Shown: positions 1 through 13,411 of the stretch, in pieces
Layout: every line of letters begins with the position of its first letter
Numbering within the stretch: the first letter of the stretch is position 1
NCBI RefSeq assembly: GCF_022539665.2
Contig: NC_081338.1
Span: forward strand, 7,924,446 to 7,988,445
Length of the DNA stretch: 64,000 nt
Direction of reading: 5' to 3'
Source of the DNA: Daphnia carinata
Lineage: Eukaryota > Arthropoda > Branchiopoda > Diplostraca > Daphniidae
Position numbers and translations under genes: made by a program
Notes under the pieces: model-generated
The model's input: the letters and a program-made list of their open reading frames with translations, nothing else
Databases searched by the model: none
What the model was told of the DNA's origin: nothing

Positions 1-2
1 AA

Positions 3-188
3 TTTGCCTATCAAAGCCGTTTAGAGGATGGAAATAGGATAGTGTATTACTGTGTACCAAACAAATCAAATGAAAGAGAAAACTGTAACAGGGCTCCTTC
101 GTGGCGTTACAAGGACTACAGACATCGTCTATGTGCGGTACGCATTGTATTTATAGATGAAACAGCATGCACAGGTCCATTAAGTTAA
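3..188 (+). CDS. Possible 3'-terminal coding exon of a gene running off the left edge
   Basis: The third forward frame is open from the window edge for 61 codons to a TAA at 186-188; the other two forward frames stop within the first 40 bases. The translation is of mixed composition with several cysteines and charged residues and lacks the Lys/Phe runs that homopolymers give elsewhere in this region. No start codon, splice acceptor or nearby AATAAA was seen. I do not recognise the family. An open frame of this length occurs by chance in a few percent of random trials, so this is only a candidate; the upstream sequence would decide it. Confidence 0.22.
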   Translation, partial: FAYQSRLEDGNRIVYYCVPNKSNERENCNRAPSWRYKDYRHRLCAVRIVFIDETACTGPLS

Positions 189-3100
189 CGGATAACGCTT
201 CCGTTTTGCTATTTTAGGAAGTTTTTTTTTGCTCTACCAAAGTAACGGCCAACCTTGTTTTTACCTTATCATACCGCGAACCCAAAATATCGACGTATCT
301 TGGGGGGCGGGAGATTTGGACGGTACCACCAAAAAAATGAAAGTGATCAGAAAGTAGTTCTACTTCAAAAGGCAGTACATGTTATAGATTTGAACTGTCA
401 CAGTATTTCACACGTGCAGTAGTAGTTAACCAACATGTCACGAATGTTTGCTTGCAGTTAGGAAATTGGAATCCGTAAATTTGGCACATAACTTATCTGC
501 TTGTTTACATATATTTTATGTAGGCCTAATGGATGTGTGTCCGCAGTGTGTCATGCACAAATGGGACAGGACCAGTCACAGGACGCTCTGCAGTGAAGTT
601 CGCTGCTTGAGAAGCGGGCGATTCCCATTCAGAAGGTTATTCATTACATAACGTAACATTACTTTTTTTTTTCATCCCTGTTCCGGTTGTCATACCCCAT
701 ACAGGTGACACTCCTCAGCCTCAAACGAAAAAGGGTAGAGTTGGTGCAGGGCAGCTGGGTGTTCTAACGCTTTGGAAAGGTAAAGCGTTAACAAGTCATT
801 TCAAAGCACATTTACTACACGGAGACATTGTTTTGCACTCCTATAAACTATACAGGCAAACTCTTCTTGTGTTGGAACGCGTCATTCTATGCTGGTTAGA
901 AATTCCTAAAAGTTTTGTACTACGATGGCGACCGTTCACGTCACGATTAGGGATTTTAGTATATTACACAGTTTCGTTCTTATTTATTGCTGTTTTTTCT
1001 TGCTTTTTAAATGTCTTTGTGTCGCCTACTGACTTCGTATTTTTTTTTTCAACTATAGTCAAACATCCTTGACCTCCCGAGCAGCCACAAAACTCATTAG
1101 AAGAAGGCAAACTTTGAACCGGGTTGTCTCCTTACTTTTTCCAATGAACAGGAAAAACGGCTTTTCTCGGAATGGGTAAGAAAACCCCCTTTTTAGCTTT
1201 GGCTACCTGATGTTTAATTAGCCGTAAGAAAAACAACAAAGGAAAGAGTTTGATGGTTATGGAGGGGTTGGGGTGGAAACAAAAAATGGTAGACAAAGAA
1301 TTAAAAATAAAAAAAAGAGGGGGGATGTTTAAACTGTCGACAAGCGAGTAGCTTTTCTGGTTCACTGTCTAAAAGGATTCCAAGTTTTTCTCCTCCCCCG
1401 GCTTTTGTAGTTTTTTAACCATTTTTTTTTTTTTTAGTTGTTCTTGTGCGAGTTGTGTTTCGTGGCAGGAAGGAAGGCGCGACCCTCGCCCACACCTTTT
1501 GACACATCGCTTGGTCATAAATATACAGGAAAGAAAAAAAAAAAAAAAAACCACCACCACCAGCAGCACCAGCATCAATAGCCTATATATATACACAGCC
1601 AACAGTCAAACTGTTAGAGCTACAGCCCAAAGGATATAGCAAGAATAAAATTTGAAAAAAAAAGTTTGAAGTGCTCCGCCCTCGACCAACTTTGGCACTG
1701 GGCCCACACTTTTCTAAAGTGTATATATCCCCCCCTGCTAGTCTGTCTATCTCGTTCTTTTTTTTTCTTGTTGGACTGGTGAAGAAAACACATCTATATA
1801 CCGAAAGTACAATGTAGACAATATAAACTACAACAACCCCCACCCCCTCACCATTCTCTAGCACTCTATAGGTGTATCCTCACCTGTGTATTGAGTAGGG
1901 AGGAGGGGGTCCTTTCCTTTGTATTCTTGGTCTTTTGCATCTTTCAATTGTTCCAAATCCTCTCGACATCCTTTAACCGAGCCTTTCGTTTCCTTTTTTT
2001 TCTTCTTTTCTTTTTTAGTTGAATAAGTGAAATAATTTATCAGGAAACTGAGCCACCTCCCCCACCAGAAAAATCTCTCGGAATACATTGGGAAAAAAAA
2101 AAGAAACGCCCAACTTTTTCCCCCTTCAGTCCACCACTTCTTTTCCGCATTTTTTTTTTCCAATGAAAGAAACAAATGGCATCCTCCCATCTAGCGCATC
2201 CTGTCAGCCATAAACTGGAAAACCAAAAAAAAAAAAAAATGAACATAAAAAAACGTAAAAAGGAAAAATTAAAGAGCTGTACGCTACCAAATCCGATTCA
2301 GTTCCAAAGCCGGACCATGTACGAGTTCGATGTATATCGAATCCAAAGCAATATCACATACGAAAAATCCCACAAAAAGCCGAATAGAAAAGCTTTCTTT
2401 AAAAAAGAAAAATAAAATAAAATACTTGACTAATAATGGCTTTTAACAAACGTTTAGAATGTCGTGTTTTCATTGGTTATGGGCTTGTGGCTTATACCAG
2501 GTTCCTATTGTTTCTTCATCCTTATCGAACAGCCGGCGAGTGCGCTTGTGGGGGGCCAAAAAAAAAAAAAAAAAAAAATCATGGAACGTGGCACACTATT
2601 CGTGTGCTGTTGATCGTTTATACTGCGACCCACTCTCGGCGGAAGATGTTGCGTAAGAAGGGGGTGGAGAAATGATGAATCAATTTAACGTGATTGCCAA
2701 TGTTTTTTTCAAGTAGAACAAGTTTTGGAACATTTTTTTTTTTTATATCGTTTTGTTTTAGAATTTGCATTTTGTGTAGTTACTGTACGCAAGTCAAGGT
2801 AGCTTAGAGATTGAAAGTAGTCAAACGTAGAAAAACTAATACAGGACGGGCTACCATTGTTTATGGTAAAAGGGCGAACTCGCTTATCTGTTTTTCTCCA
2901 TCTCGTTTCGCAATGAAAGCGCACACCTGGGAAAACGAGTTAAAACAAAAACGAGATTGTCTCCGCGTGAGCAACCATTAACTAGCACCTCGCCAAAAAC
3001 AAAAGTAATCACCTGGCATAGTCCACGAGAGTATAATACAATAGATTTCGTTCAATGTCTCGTGGTGTCGTCAAGGCTGGACCAGGACCAATAAGAGTAG

Positions 3101-3914
3101 TTTCTTTTTTTCTTGTTCTTCCCCTCCGTTTTTTTTTTTTTTTTTGACTGTTGGCAACGACATACTAAAGAGAATTGCCAAGAAAAAAAAAACTTGAAGG
3201 GGAAACACATGGGGACAAGGTAAAAAAAAAAAAGGTAAAACGTAAAGCGAATGGAAGAGCCGGCACACTTGGATCATAGCCATAACTCTAAAGAGATTCC
3301 TTTTTTGTTTGTTTAATTTGTCTCTTGTTTTTACCTTTTCCGTTTTCTTCTTTTTATTTTTTTTTTTCCTTTCTTTCGCCCTGACTCTTTATAAATGTTG
3401 GTCTCGATGGTAATTTAAAAACACGCGAAGAGAACGTTTTTTTTCCCTTCTTTCTTTCTTTCTTCAAATTCTGAAGAAGGATGCAATGTCTCGTAATCCC
3501 GCAGCTGTGCCGAATGGGAAGGAAAAAAAAAAAAAGGCAGAGCGTTTAGAACGCAGGGTGAATAATGGTAGACGCGTTTGTTTCATATAGCCCCCACCGA
3601 AAAGAGCTACACAACTTCCAAGCTGGTGGAGTGAATGTGGTGATTACGGACTATGGCACCAGCAGGACGACACGTAGAACGTCTTCCTCATTAGCAAACC
3701 AAATATATATTTAAAAAAGAAAACGATGCACCAAATGACAGAGGAGGAGCCCAGCTAACGGCAAAAATAAAAAGAAAAAAAAAAGCCATCGCCATCAAGA
3801 GTGATTGCTGCATTCAGTTCATCGTACGGTGGAACATGTCGAGCATCAGACGATGTCACCATTAAAACGTAACAACTGAGAATCCTTATCCAGCAGCCGG
3901 TTGTTTTTAATGGT

Positions 3915-3944
3915 TTTATTTATTTATTTATTTATTTATTTATT
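3915..3944. repeat. (TTTA)n microsatellite
   Basis: About seven uninterrupted copies of a TTTA unit, immediately followed by unique sequence. It creates a spurious Phe-Ile-Tyr-Leu reading frame. Confidence 0.9.
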
Positions 3945-6900
3945 CGATTTCTATAGCGGTCGACCAAATGCAGATCGAAATCGGTTGGCTCTACGCAAGC
4001 GGAGATTGAATGCCGATATATGCACAACACGCGTCCTTATTTTGTACCGTGAAATGGATACGTTCATTGCACTCACCGTGACAGCAGACGAGCCACGCTG
4101 GCAGGACGTCACCAGAGCGAAACTCCGAAACGTAACACAGGCCGAACGGACATGTCATTTGAATTTCTTACCCGTTCTTTTTTTTGTTGTTGTTGTTGTT
4201 GCTCGCATTTGTGTCTCAGATGGAAATCGACTGATACGTCGACCGCTTGTCTATCAAAAAAACACTGACGTGCTTGACATATTCGCGCGAGCGCGCAGAT
4301 GCACAAAGCGTGTCCCATAAGAACGAAAAGGAGATTGAACTGCAATGATCTACAGTCTATTTGGTTACCGCATTATACTTTTATATGTAAATGTGCCGGC
4401 AAAATGACCATTTCCCGGTTATTGTCGATCGAGCGTGTAGATTGTAGCGTTATACGGACGCATACGCGTGCAACCTATCAACGCGATTACCCCGATCCGG
4501 TTGTCTATTTTACCCTTTCAAATGTTTTTTTTTTTTTTTATTTTTTTTTTTTTTTTTTACTCAGTTCTGGTTTGTCATGCCAGAAATACTGTGGCTATGG
4601 GAAGCGGATAAAATTTAAAACCCAACGAGTGTAATATGTATTCAAATTTGTACGTGCCGCGCCATTTGGATTTCCCCACTTCTTCTCTTCTCTTTCTATA
4701 AACGCATACATTTACACAGCAGTTTATCTACTTTACTAGCTGCCTTCTTTCTTTCTTTTTTTTTTCTTCGAAGGGAAAATAATAAAAATAAATAAAAAAA
4801 GTAGTTTTGAATTATTCGCGGTACATTCAGTCACTAAATAGACGGCACAGCGTAAATGCACTATCGGAGGAGAAACAAGTACCGATGGTTTTAAAACATG
4901 GGCGGTTGATTTATCAACTCATCTACCGCGTTAAACTACCCAATGAAAAGATCAATTACGACGACTTCTTACGTAAGCGCACTATTCCGCCAAACGAAAA
5001 AGAAAGTAAAAAAGAAGAAAAAAGAAAAATGACGAAGGGCCAAAGGAAAAAAAGAAACACGTAAATCAAAAAAAAAAAAAAAAAAAAAAAAAAAGAAAGA
5101 AAAAAAAAATTATAGCAAATACAAAAAGATGAATGGAGCGCGTCGGCTGCGTCTCTTCGGCGCATATCAGTCATTAAGAACACAAGGCAACAGAGGGTGG
5201 TATATCTATGGTGGTATGTGGTAAGAGAGAGAGAGTCCGACGATATGGCAACGGCTGTTGGTGGTGGAATTGATCGACTCTGGCTATACACACCATATCC
5301 AACGAACAAATACATCGGAGGTTAGCAGTCGGCGGCGAGAAGATAAAGTGAAATGATTAGCATATTGGCAGCCGACATAACTGCTGTTTCTTTTCTCTGC
5401 TGCAAAAACAGCGCACCGCTCTGTTGTTCTCTTACCGGCTCGTGAGGACGAGCCCGACCGTGCAAGGTGTTTCTTTTTATCGGAGAAAAAGAAAAATGAA
5501 AAGAAAATGTACACAATTGTGCACCGCGTTATTTTTGGTTGGTCGGTGCTGCTGCCGTTAATGCACATTTAGATTTGAACAATTGATTGGTCATGTTGTG
5601 TATACGTATTCTAGTCTGTGCGCCGAGGTGGTGCGATCGATAGGCTCAAACATTAAAGCGGATAATGTCGAATCACATGCACGAAGGAAAGAAAGAGAAA
5701 AAAAAAAAAAAAAAGAAATAAAAGAGATAATAGATAAAGAGAGAGACCTGAGGAGGTATTTGATTATTGCAGCCACATCACGCAGCTTTAATCTCTCTCT
5801 CTCTCTCTCTCTTTTTCATTTTTTTTTCTCTTTCTCTATCTCGTGTTCAAGCTACTATATATCTTCAACGGCCATCTTTTTCTGTCATGCCGGTTTCGCT
5901 CTCATGCCAGTTAGAAGGCTTGGGCGCTGTGAATTAAAGGAGCCACACACAGAAAAAAGAAAAAAAAAAAAAGAAACAACAACATGAAAACTTTCACTGG
6001 CACTGCTTTAGCGAGCAAGTCTATTCCCCCCGTTTGCTTTTTAATTATAGTGATCAACAGCTGAATCGAAATCCATTACCAGTTTTCGTGCTGAAGAGTG
6101 GCGGCTAGAGCAACACACCTCGTCTTAAACCGTCCGTCGTCGCACGCTTTTTTTTTTTCCTTCTCTTCTTTCAACTAGCGGCCGTTCTAAGTGCCGAAGT
6201 CCACGAACGCAATTTTTTTTTTCTTTTCACAGGCGGCACGTACATAGAAAGAGAAGGGGAAAAAAAGATATTATTTACGCGGCGCGCAAGCTGAAGAGCA
6301 CTGAAAAATACGAAAATAGTAGGCTATATTTACAGTTAGTTGGTGGTGTAGCTTTTCTTTTTTTTTTTGAGCCGAAGAAGAGCACCTTTTTGTAAGTGTA
6401 AATGGTTTATCTGTTTGGACTTTGATGCTACTCAAAGCCGGCGGCACGGATCCCCTCTAGATTGTAGTGCGTATAAATAACTAAGAGCTCGAGACGTTGA
6501 CCGTTTGGGCCAGATGATAGCCTCTCGTTCACTTGTTGTGTGCGAATCTCGTTAATATAACATAATAACGGGGGGGATCTCGTTAATTTTTTTTTTTTCA
6601 GCAAGGGAGCTGTTACGTCTGATGGCAGTGGGCGAGAAAGATGAAAAAAAATATATACAGTATATATTCAAGGTTTTGGTCGGTCCGTCAAGGGCCGCGC
6701 GTGTGGTAATTCACAATTAATGTGCAAAGAAAGTTGTGTGTGTGTGTTGTGCGGTGGGGATGTTGATCGTCAAGTTTGATATAAGGAATGCGGCTATATT
6801 TGATGATTTGCTATTCCCCGTTTTTAACGGCCGAAAAAAGAGTCTTTACGTTGAGTGGTAATGAACAACATTGAATGGAGCCAGCGGACGATTTACAACA

Positions 6901-7387
6901 CTCTTGTTTAGAAAGAATAATTATCCTACCTTGTTATCTACTTTGATGAGGATAACGGCAGCAGTAAGATGGATCATCAAACTCTATTTGCATTTGAGCT
7001 TTTTTTCTTCTTCTTCTTCTTCTTCGTCTTCTTCTTTTGATCCTTTCTTATTTGGAAACCACCGTCTGTGACGCTATCTATATTCTTCGAGAACATAATC
7101 CGTGACTCTATATATCGCTCTTTTTTTTTTTGCGACAGTTTTCTTTTATGTCCTCTTCGACTATAAAAGAACTCCCAATGACCTATTCAACGTTTTTAAT
7201 GGCACAAAAAAAGCTTGTCTATATCGTTGACGATTTCGCATTGATGAATACTAGTAGGGATATACAGTACACCAGCAACTCATGTCACGAGAATTTTTTT
7301 TTTAACGCCTATATAGCCCCCACGCGATGTGGTATAAATGTTGGATCAAAATTTTGTGCCATATGCAAAACGATTTCTATTTTTTTT

Positions 7388-7390
<3 letters not shown>

Positions 7391-7420
<30 letters not shown>
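7391..7420. repeat. (TC)15 microsatellite
   Basis: Fifteen uninterrupted TC units, followed by CCCAC. One of many polypyrimidine/polypurine tracts in this intergenic region. Confidence 0.9.
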
Positions 7421-7422
<2 letters not shown>

Positions 7423-10400
7423 CACTATTTTATTTTTTTTTTTGCTCATTTTTTTTTCTTTTTTTTTAGCTTAGTCGATGATTGTAATTTGATGCCGTAA
7501 TGTATAATGCATACAAGTACCGCAGCCACAACAACAACAACAACAACAAAAAATGGATGATTGTAAGGCCGGATCTGTGTTTCGCTTTCGCCGCCAGTTT
7601 TTCAATCCATAAATAAAATGTTTAAATATTAAAAAAAAAAAAAAAAAACGCAAAAAAGGATGTACGATGTAGGACGGGCAACGGTTTTAAAATTGGATGC
7701 ATCACACGGCGGTAGGCGGCGCGGCATCTTCAACGGGCCGGCAAATCGTCGTGTATGTATTGGTAGACGTTGACGACGGAGCTAACTAGCGGCTCAAATT
7801 GATGGAGACGCATTCTGATGCTTCGGCGATGATGTACTGACCGATTGAAGGGGATGCCGTTTTTTCTTTTCTTTTTTTTTTTCTTCTTCTTCCTGAAGGC
7901 CGCCTTGGCGGTCTCTTTCGCAAAAGAAGTTTGACCTATTTACAGAAGAAACAAAAAAAAAACTGAGTTATATTGCCATGCTAATGAAGAACGAAGCCAA
8001 TGCCTTTTCAATCTCTTTTCTTTTTTTTTTTTTTTTTTCTTTTTCATTCTATGATTATTACTTTGTTTTCTTTTTGTGGTGTTTTTCTCTCTGTGTGTAT
8101 GTGTGTGGCTCGTGTTTTTGTACGTTGTGCGTAACTCTGGGCTCTGGCTGGTTATATACGTTTATGGTTGAACGCCATCGTCCGACTCGTTCCACATGCT
8201 GACAAGTGAATGGAATTTGCCAGCCCCAAGGCGACTCTTGCGTTGGTATAATCGATTACAGAAAAACGCAAAAAAAAAAAAGGGCGACTTCCATATCTAT
8301 TTATCTACTCTGAATGCCAAATTCGCATGCATCATTTGAACGATGATTCATAGCCGATTCTTAATATCGTTCGGCCACCTAGCTCGTTTTGTTTAGCGCT
8401 TGATTTTTTATTTTTGTTTAGGGGGCCACACCGCTACATTAATACGTACACACACAACACACACGTACAGAAAAAAACAAAGCGGCCAGAGAGAAGGAAC
8501 CGACAGATATTGAAAATTCCTTTAACAAATTTCGCTCAACACTTATTATACTTTCGGCTTATATGAACATTTTTTTTTGTGTGTTTTCCCATCTCCGCGT
8601 TCTACGTCGGTTTTGGCTTTTGGCTTTGCAGGTGCATTGGCGGTTGGATGCAGTGCCCGTCCGCTGACATCGATTTCCATGTCGTAATCAGCGTGCGTAT
8701 GCAAATGACGCGACATAATATTTTCTTTACTTTGCATGCTCGCCAGTCGCTAATGCCTTTGCGGTAATTTTTACCAGCTAAACTATCTGCCGACATTCGC
8801 TCCTCCTCTTTCAAAGAAAATAATCTTTTTCTTTTTTTTTTTCTTTACTGTTCTTCCTTTTTTTCCCCCACCTTTTGGGCTTTGGCTTCTTTTAAACTCC
8901 GTGCACCATGTCGTCTTTTGGCCATGCACAATAATAATAATAATAATTCAGTCGCCTATATAGCCGCATACGACATATGTGGGCATATTAGACGTGTACG
9001 TGCGCAAGACTTTCACCAACTGCACCAGCACGTTAAGATATACGAGAGCCTAAAGAGTCAACAGGGAGGAGACAAGGGGAGTTGGCTGCTAAAAAATCAT
9101 CAAGGTGGATCTCGAATTCGGGCGGTGGCTGGGGCTTGTTGCACAGCCTTGTAATGCAAGACGGCCAGCGCGGGTTGCCGAATCGGCTTTCCGTGTGCTA
9201 CAATGAATGACGATGATGAGTGACACCATCACGCAGCCCCCAAAAAAAGACTCATCACGCGAACGGGCATCTGCTCTTATCGTGTTATCCGTTAAAAATG
9301 ACGTACCTACAGCTCAGCCAACGTGAGCGTGCGTATTATTTGTTTTGTTTTTTTTTTTTGTTTTTCTTTCCTTTTTTTTCTTTCTCCCCCCTCGTTTTGA
9401 TCCAATGTTTGGTTGTTTGCCTTTTGCTAAACCGTCATTATAAAACCAACAGACAACGCACACGAGAGCCTCGCTCTCATCGTCGTTGATGCGCCTTTCA
9501 AGAAGATAAAATGATGAAGAAAAACAAAACAAAAACTTACATAAGACTCTACGAAGAAAAAAGGAAAAAGAAAAGAAAAAAACCCTTCATCTTCTACTGT
9601 AAGATCTACACAGATAGAACTGTGTTTTCACGAGAGTTTTTCTTTTTCTTTTTTTTTTTTTTCCTATTACCCACCTGGGTGGTCGGCGTTTTTAGACCCC
9701 ACTTCTTTTTTTGGGGGCTCTCGTTGCTGTTGTTCTTCTTTTTAGAGGTTTCACGACGCAGTCTCTGCAGACATTTATCACACGTGTAATTTTTTTGTTG
9801 TTTTCTTTCGTTTCTTTTTCATTTTTATTTTTCTTGCTTTTGTTTTTTAGTTTCCCATGTCTCGCTCCCGCTGCTCCCTCGTTGCCCTTTCTGGAAAACG
9901 AAAATTCATGAGAAAAAAAAAAAACAAAAAAAAAACAAAAAGAATAAACTTTCGCTGCTTCGCTAAATACTTGTCAGACATGATTAACCCTCCCACCTCG
10001 TTCGTCCTCCTTTGCCATCACCCACCCATATCTTTGGCGCTGTATAAACGCAAAGAGTTTTGTACACTATTTTTACTTGTCCTATACAACAAGAGCCTAG
10101 ACTCTTTTTTTTTTCTTTTTACTTTCCATGCGTGCGTCCTGTGAATTTAATTTCATTGTGAGAGAACAAATAAAAAAAAAAAAAAGAAAAGTAAAGGGAG
10201 GCGTATAAGAAATCCTATGTAAGTGACGAACAACACACAGCCGCATTGTTTTGCGGTTGCTCTGTTGAAGGGTTCATTGTAGAGCCGTGTGTGAGGACAG
10301 AGCGACGGCTTGTTCGGTAGCCGACTGTTGATAAATAGCAGCAACCTACATACGTAGATAAAAAAAAAAGAGAGAAAACTCGACACTGATACGAGCCATG

Positions 10401-13350
10401 ATATTATTCAGCACTTTTTTTTTTTCCTGCAAAAGAAAGTCTACGAGCGGTTATGATGAAGTGTGCTCGTCCAGATGGCAGCTGCAACGGACGTTGTTCA
10501 TTGAATCAATATTCCGATACAGCGGTTGACTTTCTAGGACAACAAAAAGGTATAGCTATAATGCATAATGCGCACCATTGCATTCCTCGAGGTTCTCTAA
10601 TACCGAGAAGGTCAGTCAATCGCATTGGAATGCCGAAGCGCGACGGAGATTCAAAGAAACTGAGAGTCAAACATGAAAGAGGAAAAAAAAAAAAAAGAAA
10701 AATCGTGAACAGTTTTAAGGTCGACCTCCCACCCAGCGGTGTAATAATTACACATGCCTACACCATCAATTAAATATGGTGCACCAGCCACCAAAAAACG
10801 CACTTTGTTTCTATCTCCCCCCCCCCCCTTCATTCTCTTCCCACCACAAGAAAATGTGTCTATACTATTACGTTTAGCTCTAAATGAGGCGAGCATACAT
10901 AATCGTTCCGGCTTTGATCCATCGTCCAAATACTGCAGCCGCTTTCGTATGGAAAAAAAAAACTTAAACGCCGCAAGTTGTAAGTAACAACGACCTCATA
11001 TGCAGCAATTTCATTTCGTTATTTATTTTTTGTTTAACTACTATTCAGTTTTTCTTTTTTTTCTATTTAACGTTGTTGCGCTGTTTCTTATTTTATTTTA
11101 TTTTAATCCTTTATTTTATTTCTTTACTTCTTTTTTTTTCCTACTAGCGATGCAAACGACGATAGTCTGAAAGACAAGATCAGCCTCCGCGCTTTTTGAA
11201 CGGGCCGTAGAGAAGGGATGCGATGGTGCGACAGAAGACTCGATTTATTGCCCGTTGCAAGTGAGTCAGAAAAGCGGCATTGGCAAAACATGTTTTCTTA
11301 GGGCACCGTAGTCGCAGATGTAGCGGCTACCAAGGGCCATGCCAGCCGGACGATTGATGGCGTCAAATAAAAAAGGATAGAAAAATCCCTTTTTCTCTCT
11401 TTCTCTTCTCACAATACTTAAACTGTGCAACATCGTATATTCTCCGGCTACGGGACATACACACACACACACACACACACGGCAGCCCCGACACTCACCT
11501 CACTCTCATGCAAATTTCGCCTTGGCCGGTTTCGAGAGAGAGAGTAGAGGAGTGAAAGATAACCTCGTCGAATTCTCGGCTCTCTCACGCACGTACAGAT
11601 AAACACACAAACTCAGATAAATTCAAAGGTAGACGCTACGGCTTCATTTCCCATTTATTTCCTTTGCTTTATTTGCAATCTTCCTTCCATTTTTTTTTCT
11701 TTTTAAACCGTAGAAAAGAAAAGAAAATGCCAAAGAAAACAGAAAGAAAAAGGACGATATAAAAGAATGAACCTGTTCATCCGTTCGCCGCGTGCGATGT
11801 CCCTTCGTGTGTGTGTGATGGTGCGCACCGGAGGAATGAGGATTCTGCTCGACAATCAAGTTGAATTGATACGCGTTGCGTTACATACGACGCGCGTATT
11901 GCTTATTATACGCACGCTCGGCAGAATTTCAAAGGCGGTTACGCTCTGATGTCAGGTTAAAAAAGAGTCGCTGACGTATAAACAACAAGTGAACATGAAA
12001 AAAATTTCATACCGTCTCATTTACCTCCATTTTTTTTTTCATTTGTTATGTGTTATTTTGCTTGAGCTTTCTTCTTTTTTTTTTTTTTTGAGTTTCAAAT
12101 AGGGAAATATATTATAGAATCGTAGACAATACACAGCAGTCGAAGGATGCTACACGAATGTTTCGCCCTCGCCTGACCTGGAGATTTTCGCGAAACACTT
12201 TTTGGTTTTTTTCATTTCTCCTTGGCCGAGTCCTCCGTGTCCTTTCAAATAAAAAAAAAAAACGGCATCGGCTGTTAGCGGAGCCATAAGCAATAGCATT
12301 AGCTAAATTGGCCGAATGATGCATATTTATGCGTGTACATGTATAGATGATTTCTGGGCTGGGTTGTCTTCGTCGAAAGGCCTCGGCTGATGTGTTGTTA
12401 TTCGATCTTAGACAGGTGGGGTTTTTACTTTCGCTAAGGGAATGCCCATCTATTCGTATTTGCCATCGTTTTGATTGCGCGTCTAGATTACGAGGCTCTA
12501 TAGGATCTGTTGCGTAACACATTTCTACTATATTATTCGCTTTTCTTTTTCTTTTTCTTTTTTTTTTTTTGAGGGAGGTCGCTGTCGTCTGGCCGCTTGT
12601 TGCCAACCTTTTATGGCATTGATTTAGTACACTTACGGTTTCGTGTATACAAACTTTGGCGAAGGCAGAATGTTTTGAAAATCCGAATCAGACCCTGTAT
12701 AGTCTATACTCTATAAACGTATCGTCTTCCATTTTCCCCACCTCCTTCTCTCTATTTTTATTGAGCTGTTACTTTTGTTTGTGATGCTGGCTCATCTGCT
12801 TGTCGTTTTCCTTTTTTTTTTTTTTTTTTCCTTCGATAGATAAACCTTATCTGTACGGGGTTCCTGCAGGCAAAGTGACGAAAGAGCCGGATGACTTTTG
12901 TTGTTGTCTATCTCGATTACTGCGAACGAAATAACCCGACCGGGATCGGCCCGGCCAACTGTTCACCTTAAAAAAAAATTGGGATTCCCACTTGCTGTAG
13001 CGATAACCATCGACCAAAAACTCCGGTCGTATAACATGTAGCGTGTGGGACATAAATTAAATTGACGCCCGCATAACACGACAACTAAAAACAAGATAGG
13101 AACAAAAAAAACAAAAACAAATTTTAACCGTAACACACCAACGGGCATGAAAAACACTATCTATGCTGGTGTATAGGAAGCCAATCAATTCAAATCGAAA
13201 TAAAAAAAAATTGCACCTCACCTTGTAACACAAAATTTCGAAGTCTCGATTTGTTTTGTTTTTTTTGTTATGAAAGAAAGAAAGAAAAAAAAACGTTGGG
13301 CCATCATCACAAAGCCGACAATAGACATCTGGCCAAAAAAAAAAGTAAGG

Positions 13351-13353
<3 letters not shown>

Positions 13354-13409
<56 letters not shown>
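13354..13409. repeat. (AG)28 microsatellite
   Basis: A 56-base perfect AG run, the longest dinucleotide repeat in the window. Such tracts can bind GAGA-type factors and form H-DNA; no functional role is shown here. It creates an artefactual Arg-Glu repeat frame. Confidence 0.95.

Positions 13410-13411
<2 letters not shown>

Larger units (their letters stand above)
189..13353. other. Non-coding, homopolymer-rich intergenic DNA
   Basis: No exon, tRNA or mobile element could be supported here. The stretch is dominated by runs of 8-26 A or T (a 26-base A run lies near 5,069-5,094), short (CT)n tracts at about 5,792-5,812 and 7,391-7,420, an (AC)n tract near 11,461-11,480, and CAA/GTT trinucleotide runs. 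Open frames that occur are short and made of Phe/Lys/Ser runs. A less repetitive, GC-richer patch lies at about 7,680-7,860. It could hold distal regulatory DNA for flanking genes, but nothing in the sequence shows this directly. Confidence 0.6.

Noticed and set aside
12112-12606. 164-codon minus-strand open frame
   Set aside because: Low-complexity Lys/Arg and Phe tracts at both ends, no domain, no conserved motif.
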